In this document: piece by piece, positions 40,042-47,428 of the stretch
How the letters are laid out: the number at the start of each line of letters is the position of its first letter
Numbering within the stretch: the stretch's first letter is position 1
Assembly: GCA_017428495.1 (NCBI GenBank)
Contig: JAFRQS010000018.1
Coordinates: forward strand, 1 to 47,428
DNA: 47,428 nucleotides
Source: Bacilli bacterium
GTDB lineage: Bacteria; Bacillota_I; Bacilli_A; RF39; UBA660
Direction: 5' to 3'
Translations under genes and position numbers: made by a program
The notes under the pieces: generated by a model
What the model was told of the DNA's origin: nothing
Seen by the model: only the letters and a program-made list of their open reading frames with translations
Database searches by the model: none

Positions 40042-43000
40042 GTGGGAAATGTAAATTTATATAAAATTTCCTCTTCTATGTCAATATGCATTTTAGAAAG
40101 CATGGAGGTAGAAGATAAAAAGATATATACATATGGGATATTATACAATGATGGTGCTCAAGAAAAGAGATATAGTATATTTTCAGAGTCCAATTTTTTT
40201 GATGGTTCAATTAACAATGAAGACCTTGAAAAAATAATTTTAGGGGAAATTTCAAAAAATGAAAATGAAGTTTTTTATGTAGGAGCTATATCACAAAAAG
40301 ATGGTGAGAAAACTTTTGAAAAAGACCCGGTTATTGAAGAATATTTTGCAGCTGATGTTCAAGGAATAACAGCAGATAATAAAGTGCCAGAAGAGCAAAC
40401 TGTTTACCAAAAAGAGCCAGAAGAATTTTATTCATTTTCATTGTGGGATGCTACTGCTTTTGATGAAGCTTTAGATAAATTTGAAGCTGTTGAGAAAGAA
40501 GATTCATACGGACTTCTTATGGAACAAGTAACAGCTGTGGAAACACTTGTATCTGAAATACCACCTAAATATCATTCTGCTGATGAAGCTCTTGATGCAA
40601 TTAAGGATATTAATACTGAATATCAAGAAAAAATTGTTGGACTTATTAAAGGATATAAAGAAATAGCTGAAGTGTTAATTAATGCATATGGGAGCGAACA
40701 TCATTTGATGATAGAACAAAGCAAAATTCACTTGGATACAGATATGGAACAATATCGCGATGAAGAAGATTTCTTAAAAGAACATAAAGAAGTTGATGAA
40801 AAATTTCAAAGAGGCGAATATACTAGATTGACAGACTACTTTAATGATTTGGGCGCAATACAAGCACGTTATACTAGAATAAATTATGATGAAGCTGTTG
40901 AAATGTATCAAGGCTTAGACGGCACTGATTTTTCAGAAGGATGGAAAAATGTCCTTATGGATGCTACTGGTATGACAGAGAACCAATATAATACTTTAAT
41001 AAACGGTAGTGAAGATGGATCTAGTGATGCACTTCTTGATTCCCTTGCACGTCAACTTGAACAAGCATCGATTGATGCAGTGTTGAGTGGCAATGAGATG
41101 GATATGTCATTTATGTATGAATTACAAAATACTTATTATTCCTCAGAAGCTGGTCAAAGAAAAATTTTGGAAAGATTTATAGATGATAGTAATTGTGAGT
41201 ATGATGATGCTATTGGTACTACAAATTATATACAATGGTGTATGGCAACGGGACATACACATGACTGGCTATTAAAGGACCTACGTGGAATTCCGCCTAT
41301 AATAGTGAGATTACAAACGGATTCTAATTTTTCATATACAGAGGAAATATCAGATCCTGAAATTCTTGAGCAATTTAAAGGAGCAGAAAATTTGCCATAC
41401 AATGTGTATTCAAAAGATGGCAAGTATTATTTGATAAGATATAATGTATACGGAGAAAAAATACTTCACTTTATGGATTACCATTATGGTGATTTGCATC
41501 TTTCTGATTCAACTGAAAGAAATGATGGCAAATATATAACGGCATTTTCTCAACAAGGTTATATGGAGGCAGTTGAAAGAAACTATAAAGGTGGTTGGAT
41601 TGACTCTAGATCAAGAGGACTTTGGGTAGAAGAAAGAGCAAAAGATGCTTGGATGAGTGAACATAAAGATGATCCAAATGCAGAGTATGATTATCAAGTA
41701 TTGACTGGACAAGTAGATGACGCTGCAAGAATGCAAAAGTTAATAGATAGTGGTGAACGTGAAAAACTTAGTAATTTAATAGCTGAAGCAACAAATGATT
41801 GGGCTATAGCACTAGATTCATCATTAGATCCAGTTAGATATGAAGAATTAGATAAGCAAGGTTGTATTTCGAAAGCTGTTAGACTTTCGAATACTGCCCA
41901 AAGAGATTATAAAGTTATGAATGGGCAAATAGAAGACCCAAATAGGCTACAGTTATTAAAAAATGAAGGCGAATTTTCATTTGAAGAAATGGTAACGCTA
42001 TTAAATTCTCTTGAAGGCGGAGATTATTCAAAATTATTTGATAAAGAATATATGGATGCTAATAGGGAAAGAATATTAAGAGAAACTGGGATTGATGAAA
42101 ATAGATTGTATAATTTCCAAGTGGCAAATGTACATCTTGCTTCAGACTCAAATTTCTTTGAATCAGAAACCGCTAATGATGTTGTTGATACATATTTAAC
42201 TTGTGTAACAGTTCCTTATGCTACTTTAGCGTGTTCCGTTATTCAGGTTTTAGGTGGTATTTGCAAGTTTGGAGAAAATATTGTGGATTGTGTTAGAACG
42301 CTTGGGCATTCTGATACTCTTAGTGGGACAAGAGGCGAAGCTAATACATTTGAATCGGATTTAAATGCGGAGTTTTTTGATAGAATTGATGAGTATTATC
42401 CAGATTTTTATGAGAAATACCCAAATATAAGTATGACAGATTATTTAGGGCTCCCAGATAGTTCTTCTATGAGCTTGTATATGGGGGCTTATGAGCTTGC
42501 TATTTTACTTGGCGGTGATTTTTCGTTTTTTGATAGAAAAATGCCTCAAACATTAAAGGATAAAGCTTCTGATCAATTTGACACTGCTCAAAAAGTTGCT
42601 TATGACTGGACTGGAGCACTTTTAGAAGAATATGTATATGGCCAAAAGTGGTATCAGACAATGGAAGGATATTCATTTGTAAAAAAAGATAATGTTGTTG
42701 GCGTAGTATTTAATCAAGTCGGTAATATGGCGATACCAATACTAGTTAGTATGATTCCAGTTGTTGGCCAAGGTTTAAGTAGTGCATTATTATGGATGTC
42801 GGCCTATGGTGGTGCAGCTGAGGAGGGATTCCAAACAGGTAATGGATATGATCAGGTATTACAATATGCATTTTATTCAGCTACTACTGAATTAGCTACT
42901 GAATGGTTGTTTGGTGGTATTATGGGTTTTGGTACAGGTTGGCTTGATAATGTTTTAGATATTATACCTACAAAAATATTAGGTAAACTTGGTTTGGCAG

Positions 43001-46000
43001 ATAATTTGGCTGCAAAAATTGCTAAAGAATTAATAGTAGATGGTTTAGGAGAAGTAATAGAAGAATGTACAACAGATGTACTTACTCCTTTGTGGAAAAG
43101 CTTGACTATTGAAAATGATAAAACATGGGGAGAATTGCTTAAAAGAGATGTAAGTTTGGAGAGCTTATTTGAAACAGCATTAGTATCATTTCTTTCGAGT
43201 ATGATTTTTGGTGGAATCAATATAGGAAGACAAACAAGGGCATACAATAGAAACATGCAAAATCTTCGTTCAATGACTGAAAATATACCTGGTATGCATG
43301 AATATATGCAAGAAAATTCAAGCCGAATTTTGGCTGAATTTATAGGTAGTGGGGCTTCATCTGTAGATATCTTTAATAAAATTATAGAAAAGTATTCAGC
43401 TGATATGGCTAAAAATCCTCAATTAGTGGAAGGCATGAAAGCATTGCAACAACAAATGATTGCTGAAAGACAAAAAATGAATGAAAAAACTCTAACAATG
43501 GAATATGAGGGTGAATCTCTTCGAATTTCAACAGATAATGTACTTACACTAGCGTCTGCACTAAATATGAAAATAGGAACAGATATAGTTATATCAGAAG
43601 ATGGAAAAGTAACATTTAAAACATCATTCAAAAAAGGGAAATTTGTTAGAAAAATGCAAGATATGGCTAAAAAGCAGCAAGAAAATCTTTCAAAAGTATA
43701 TAGAAAAAGAGCATTAAAATTAAGAATGCAAGAAATGACAGGAATATATACTAATATACAAGATGTCATTTCTGAGTTAAGTCATCTAGGTGAAAATTAT
43801 TATCAGAGAAATACAACTAAAGTTGTTCAGTTTGAATATGATGGTCAAACTTATAGTATTCCACTTAGCGTTGTAACAGAAGTTGTGGGAGATAGTATTT
43901 TAAAGAGCAAGTATCATTTGGATGAGCATAGCACAACATTGACTTTTGATGAGGGTTATGTGGGCGATTTTGTAAGCCGACTTTATGAAACTACAGCTAA
44001 TGCTATGTCTGCTAAAGCGGCAGAGTATAGTAGTGAAGCTGAAAATTTAAGTATGGAAAAAGTTGTTGATTTAATAAGCAATGACTATACTTTGTTTGTA
44101 ATAAATGATATAGAAGATGTAGAAGCAGAAGGCCAACAATTAACTAGACTAGAAATATTAACGGTTATTAATGGTGTACAAACTACTGTAAATGTATTTG
44201 TTGATGGTAAAACAAGCCCATACTTATATGAAGAGTATTTATCAGAGTTACAAGAAAAGATAAATGAAACTGTAGTTGAAACTGGTCAAACAAATATATA
44301 CCTTGGTGAAGTTAGATTAGGTCTAAAATGGCAAAATATGACTTTTGAAGAAGCATTGAAATATAAACTTGATCCAGAAAAGCAAGCATATGTTGATGGC
44401 TTAAATGCATCTGAAGGATTTAAGTCTACAATTGTATATAAGACAAAAATTGGTTCACAGCAACAAGAATTGACTGATCTTGGTAAGAAACATGCAGAGC
44501 AAAGAGAAGAATTGGATAGAACAATAGAAGCAGAAAGAAAAGCGTTCGAAGAAAAATATAAAGAACGAATGGAACAAGTAAAAGATGATGAAATAGAAAG
44601 ATATAAATTAGAAGAAGAAAAGATAGCGTTTGAAAAAAGCTTGAAAGAAAGAGTAGAACAATTACAAGAAGCACAAGAAACAGAAAAAGAAAAAATGTTA
44701 AGACGCCATTCTGGAGAATTGCGTATTTTAGAAGCAATTTATGAGGCACAAAAAGGTGAAACAACTGAAGAAACACAAACTCAAGGTCAAACTGAGACTC
44801 AAGGTAAGACTGAAGAAGTAGTTCAAACAGAACAAACTCAAACTCAAGATCAAACAGAGGAAGTAGTTCAAACAGAACAAACTCAAACTCAAGGTCAGAC
44901 TGAGGGAGTAGTTCAAACAGAACAAGAGAAGACTAATGTTCCAGATAGTGAAAGATCATTAGAATCATTACGTGCAGAAAGAGATGCAATTATAAACAAA
45001 GACACTTTAACTGCAGAAGAATATAGAAGAGAACAAGAATTAAATTCAATTATAGCTGCTAGAGCAATGCAAGAAAAAGGCGTTAAGGTAAGTAGAAGTA
45101 GTGATTCAAGTACTACAACTACAGCATCACAAGAAGTAATGGATTCAGTAAGTATGGGGGCTACTGCTGGAGCTGCCGCTTCAATTATGACAGATGTTGT
45201 AAATACATCTCAAACAGCAAGTAATTCAGATGTTACTTCATCTGGACAAACAATAGTCGAAGATATAAATGTTGATGAATTATTAAAATCATTTAATTGG
45301 GATTTAAATGAATTAAATAGTATAAAATTGGAATTTGCAGAAGCAATTAAAAATGGAGATATAGCAAGTATTGAAGCTGCTAGAACTAAATTGAATGATT
45401 TATTAGCGAAAATGTCAGAATATATATCACAAATAGATAAAGTTGTTAAGTTTGACTCTACAAGTGCAATTACAACTGCTGTTAGAGAGTTTAATAATGC
45501 TTTAAGAGAGTTTAATAATTTTGAAGTTGTATCAGAAAATATAAATGATATAAATACATCATACGGAAAATTAATGAGTTCATTTGATGTTGTAAAGGTT
45601 GAACTTAATAATGAAATAAGTAAGTTTAATGGTGAAGAAGTAAGCACTGTCACTGATACAAGCAATAGAATAATATTACCTGAAAATCTTTTAACTGAAT
45701 TTGGAAATAGTAGTACACAAAGCATATTGGAAGCATTACAAAGTGGAAACATATCAGAAAGTATGTTTGGAGATGTAGCAGAGTTTGCTAAATATGTAGT
45801 AGAAAACAACATTCAATTAAATTTGAATGAAAATGTAACAAATGTAATAAATATATTAGGTAATATTAAGGAAGGCAATATTTGCCTAAATATGAATGAA
45901 GTATTGAATGGAAATGTAGCGCCAATAATTATGCCAGCAACTTTCCGTGGTGTTTCAACTGTAAGTATATTGGAAGCTCTACAAAATGGTACTGTGAATG

Positions 46001-47428
46001 AAGACATAAGAGGAACTTTAGTACAATTTGCAAAATATGTTTCTAAAAACAATATTCAATTAAATGTGAGTGAAAATATAGCAAATACGTTGGAATTATT
46101 GGTAACTATTAGTAAAAATGGTAATATATGCTTTAATTTAGAAGAAGTTATTAACGAAAATGCACAACCGGTAGTTGTTCCAATACATATAGGTAATATT
46201 TCAATTACGCCTATATTGAGAGCATTACAAAATGGAAATATATCAGAAATTAATGTTAGTTCTTTGATAAAAGTTGCTGAATATATTGTTAATAATGATA
46301 TTCAATTAAATTTAAGTGAAAATGTAACCAATATAGTTAATATACTTGGTAACATGAGTGAAGATTATACTATATTAAATATAAATGAAGTGATAAATGA
46401 TGTTAATGTGGAGCCAATCGTTATGCCGGCTACATTTGAAGGAGTGGCACCTAGTCAATTAATTGAAGCTTTACAGAATGGAACTATACCTTCAAATATG
46501 TATTATGGAATTTCCGAATTTTCAAAATACATAGTACAAAATAATATTCAATTGAATTTAAATGAGAGCACCATTGAAGCATTAAATAGGTTGGGTAGTA
46601 TTTCTGAAGGAAGTATTTGTGTAAATGTTAATGATGTTATAAATAATGGAGTAATGCCTATAACAGTACCAAATCAAATAGTAGTTGGTACAAAAACAAT
46701 ACAAACTTCAAAAATAATTGATGTATTAAGTGAATCTAGTAGTATTTATAGTGCAATGGTTTCCGAATTTGCTGATATTAATAAGAATAATATACATGAA
46801 GTATTGAATGCTTTCTTTGGTAATAATGAATCATTAAAGGCTTTATATAGTGATTCATTAAAGTTAATAGAGCAATGTGAAAATTCATTTATTTATCAAG
46901 ATAATAATAATAATTATATATTGTTATCTAAGGAATTCATGGGTGTTAAAACTTCAGATATAGTTGATTTAATAACTGGAAAAGATATAAATATTGTAAA
47001 TAGATATATTAATGCAGATGTACAAACAAGATTAGAAATGGCTGAAAGAATAAAAGCATTTGAAAAATATGCTAAAGAAGTAAATCCTAAAGCTGACTTA
47101 GCAATAAAAAATCAAATAATTGAAAAATTAACAAGAACGGTAGTCGAAGTTACAGATGTTGAAGTTAGAACTCCATTACAAGGAATGTTCGAAAGAATGA
47201 GACGAATTCAAGGTCAATATGGTGCTAATCAGGGAATTGTTAGGGATTTGATTCAAAGATTAGGAGTTAATGATGTAGTAAATAGTTTATTTGGTGAAAC
47301 AATAAAGGTTGAAGATTTCATGAAAGTACTATCTGAAATGAATATAGATGAGCAACAATTGTTAGATATGATAGTAAAACCAGATCCAGATGGTATTATA
47401 AGAAATGTCGATGGTCAAGTATTTGCTA
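40042..47428 (+). CDS. Giant multidomain protein, first 2462 codons (3' end outside window)
   Basis: Continuous open frame from GTG 40042 (AAGGAAG upstream) to the window edge. No signal peptide. Layout by residue: acidic N-terminal part (1-700) with no recognised motif; two hydrophobic segments (about 717-743 and 885-935, the second Gly/Ala-rich); GLGEVIEECTTDVLTPLW near 1002-1019, a motif I associate with pretoxin-like regions of polymorphic-toxin proteins; a duplicated ~65-residue module (about 1154-1218 and 1264-1330); a Glu/Lys coiled coil (about 1477-1555); a Gln/Thr linker (about 1573-1632); four ~82-residue repeats and a decayed fifth (from about 1881). It uses CGT/CGA Arg and more C-ending codons than housekeeping genes here. 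With the DUF5082-like gene upstream, a T7SS-exported effector is the best guess. Alternatives: a phage tape-measure-like or a structural surface protein. Confidence 0.7.
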   Translation, partial: MGNVNLYKISSSMSICILESMEVEDKKIYTYGILYNDGAQEKRYSIFSESNFFDGSINNEDLEKIILGEISKNENEVFYVGAISQKDGEKTFEKDPVIEEYFAADVQGITADNKVPEEQTVYQKEPEEFYSFSLWDATAFDEALDKFEAVEKEDSYGLLMEQVTAVETLVSEIPPKYHSADEALDAIKDINTEYQEKIVGLIKGYKEIAEVLINAYGSEHHLMIEQSKIHLDTDMEQYRDEEDFLKEHKEVDEKFQRGEYTRLTDYFNDLGAIQARYTRINYDEAVEMYQGLDGTDFSEGWKNVLMDATGMTENQYNTLINGSEDGSSDALLDSLARQLEQASIDAVLSGNEMDMSFMYELQNTYYSSEAGQRKILERFIDDSNCEYDDAIGTTNYIQWCMATGHTHDWLLKDLRGIPPIIVRLQTDSNFSYTEEISDPEILEQFKGAENLPYNVYSKDGKYYLIRYNVYGEKILHFMDYHYGDLHLSDSTERNDGKYITAFSQQGYMEAVERNYKGGWIDSRSRGLWVEERAKDAWMSEHKDDPNAEYDYQVLTGQVDDAARMQKLIDSGEREKLSNLIAEATNDWAIALDSSLDPVRYEELDKQGCISKAVRLSNTAQRDYKVMNGQIEDPNRLQLLKNEGEFSFEEMVTLLNSLEGGDYSKLFDKEYMDANRERILRETGIDENRLYNFQVANVHLASDSNFFESETANDVVDTYLTCVTVPYATLACSVIQVLGGICKFGENIVDCVRTLGHSDTLSGTRGEANTFESDLNAEFFDRIDEYYPDFYEKYPNISMTDYLGLPDSSSMSLYMGAYELAILLGGDFSFFDRKMPQTLKDKASDQFDTAQKVAYDWTGALLEEYVYGQKWYQTMEGYSFVKKDNVVGVVFNQVGNMAIPILVSMIPVVGQGLSSALLWMSAYGGAAEEGFQTGNGYDQVLQYAFYSATTELATEWLFGGIMGFGTGWLDNVLDIIPTKILGKLGLADNLAAKIAKELIVDGLGEVIEECTTDVLTPLWKSLTIENDKTWGELLKRDVSLESLFETALVSFLSSMIFGGINIGRQTRAYNRNMQNLRSMTENIPGMHEYMQENSSRILAEFIGSGASSVDIFNKIIEKYSADMAKNPQLVEGMKALQQQMIAERQKMNEKTLTMEYEGESLRISTDNVLTLASALNMKIGTDIVISEDGKVTFKTSFKKGKFVRKMQDMAKKQQENLSKVYRKRALKLRMQEMTGIYTNIQDVISELSHLGENYYQRNTTKVVQFEYDGQTYSIPLSVVTEVVGDSILKSKYHLDEHSTTLTFDEGYVGDFVSRLYETTANAMSAKAAEYSSEAENLSMEKVVDLISNDYTLFVINDIEDVEAEGQQLTRLEILTVINGVQTTVNVFVDGKTSPYLYEEYLSELQEKINETVVETGQTNIYLGEVRLGLKWQNMTFEEALKYKLDPEKQAYVDGLNASEGFKSTIVYKTKIGSQQQELTDLGKKHAEQREELDRTIEAERKAFEEKYKERMEQVKDDEIERYKLEEEKIAFEKSLKERVEQLQEAQETEKEKMLRRHSGELRILEAIYEAQKGETTEETQTQGQTETQGKTEEVVQTEQTQTQDQTEEVVQTEQTQTQGQTEGVVQTEQEKTNVPDSERSLESLRAERDAIINKDTLTAEEYRREQELNSIIAARAMQEKGVKVSRSSDSSTTTTASQEVMDSVSMGATAGAAASIMTDVVNTSQTASNSDVTSSGQTIVEDINVDELLKSFNWDLNELNSIKLEFAEAIKNGDIASIEAARTKLNDLLAKMSEYISQIDKVVKFDSTSAITTAVREFNNALREFNNFEVVSENINDINTSYGKLMSSFDVVKVELNNEISKFNGEEVSTVTDTSNRIILPENLLTEFGNSSTQSILEALQSGNISESMFGDVAEFAKYVVENNIQLNLNENVTNVINILGNIKEGNICLNMNEVLNGNVAPIIMPATFRGVSTVSILEALQNGTVNEDIRGTLVQFAKYVSKNNIQLNVSENIANTLELLVTISKNGNICFNLEEVINENAQPVVVPIHIGNISITPILRALQNGNISEINVSSLIKVAEYIVNNDIQLNLSENVTNIVNILGNMSEDYTILNINEVINDVNVEPIVMPATFEGVAPSQLIEALQNGTIPSNMYYGISEFSKYIVQNNIQLNLNESTIEALNRLGSISEGSICVNVNDVINNGVMPITVPNQIVVGTKTIQTSKIIDVLSESSSIYSAMVSEFADINKNNIHEVLNAFFGNNESLKALYSDSLKLIEQCENSFIYQDNNNNYILLSKEFMGVKTSDIVDLITGKDINIVNRYINADVQTRLEMAERIKAFEKYAKEVNPKADLAIKNQIIEKLTRTVVEVTDVEVRTPLQGMFERMRRIQGQYGANQGIVRDLIQRLGVNDVVNSLFGETIKVEDFMKVLSEMNIDEQQLLDMIVKPDPDGIIRNVDGQVFA
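44818..44937 (+). repeat. 45-bp coding repeat (Gln/Thr-rich linker)
   Basis: GTAGTTCAAACAGAACAA recurs at 44818, 44863 and 44908, a 45-bp period that encodes VVQTEQTQTQxQTEE-like units. It forms an unstructured polar linker between the coiled coil and the C-terminal part. Confidence 0.85.
45682..46671 (+). repeat. Four tandem ~246-bp (82-residue) protein repeats, plus a decayed fifth
   Basis: Units end at 45936, 46182, 46428 and 46671; copies 2 and 3 are 246 bp and copy 4 is 243 bp. Shared pattern: (S/P)I(L)EALQNG near the start, F(A/S)KY.V.NNIQLNL(N/S)E in the middle, NIC.N..EV(I/L)N later, and P(I/V)(I/V)(M/V)P at the end. A degenerate fifth copy begins at 46672 (KIIDVLSE...). Family not recognised. 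Confidence 0.85.

Noticed and set aside
41226..46052. Minus-strand frames of 65-200 codons opposite the giant gene (for example 45210-45812 and 44426-44776)
   Set aside because: They are antisense shadows of a continuous coding frame, Leu/Phe/Ser-rich as expected from reading Lys/Glu/Gln codons backwards, without ribosome binding sites.
1..47428. Mycoplasma-type code (TGA = Trp)
   Set aside because: Several intact genes end in TGA at the expected place and Trp is encoded by TGG throughout.

Overview
ORGANISM. The window is strongly AT-rich. Arginine is almost always AGA, promoters are TATAAT-rich, and gene order is of the Bacillota type (rpsO-pnp, ftsY-ylxM-ffh, RNase J, RecD2, RarA). TGA is used as a stop (ylxM, the cysteine desulfurase, the SufU-NUDIX gene) and TGG encodes Trp, so this is genetic code 11 and not a Mycoplasma code. 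Small, reduced-looking enzymes, many lineage-specific membrane proteins and scattered spore-coat-like genes suggest an uncultured host-associated Bacilli/Mollicutes-like lineage (RF39 or a relative). That placement is inference.

LAYOUT. 1-1013: end of a large TPEP-repeat protein plus a DUF4176 gene, a family often found near type VII secretion (T7SS) loci. 1046-5502: rpsO with a structured leader, pnp, two tandem paralogues of unknown function and a GNAT-like protein. 5510-7186 (minus): RNase J. 7261-7706: two head-to-head gene remnants. 7774-13334: repeat-rich membrane protein, YkgJ-like protein, then the SRP cluster ftsY / YunG-like / ylxM / ffh. 13401-15545: CotD-like protein, a ~570-nt structured RNA that I identify as OLE RNA, its membrane partner OapA, and uppS. 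15660-15960: a small hydrophobic peptide inside a convergent, inverted-repeat arrangement that looks like a type I toxin-antitoxin locus. 16027-20170: dicarboxylate/amino-acid symporter, then a cysteine desulfurase / thioredoxin / CcdA-like operon. 20177-30557: rarA, xerD-like, a pilin-like N-terminus fused to a C39-like peptidase, a lipoprotein, yigZ, rnhB, a transglutaminase-like protein, a zinc-ribbon membrane protein, topA and a hypothetical gene. 30604-30678: tRNA-Thr(CGU). 31137-35448: LysM / small beta-rich protein / SpoIID-like peptidoglycan-binding trio, M18 aminopeptidase and a CotF-like pair. 36013-39299: SufU-NUDIX fusion, Smr protein and RecD2. 39349-47428: small membrane protein, a DUF5082-like helical protein and the first 2462 codons of a giant multidomain protein that runs off the window.

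HOW IT FITS TOGETHER. Most of the window is housekeeping: RNA turnover, protein targeting, isoprenoid carrier synthesis, Fe-S and thiol chemistry, and DNA maintenance. The unusual parts are (1) OLE RNA-OapA next to uppS, (2) the DUF5082-like plus giant-protein locus, plausibly a T7SS-type secreted effector, (3) the convergent small-toxin locus, (4) the SufU-NUDIX fusion, and (5) a tRNA-Thr in which the near-universal G19-C56 tertiary pair appears replaced by A19-U56.

LIMITS. All family calls are from reading the sequence; no database search or RNA folding program was run. Promoters, terminators and RNA pairings are by eye.
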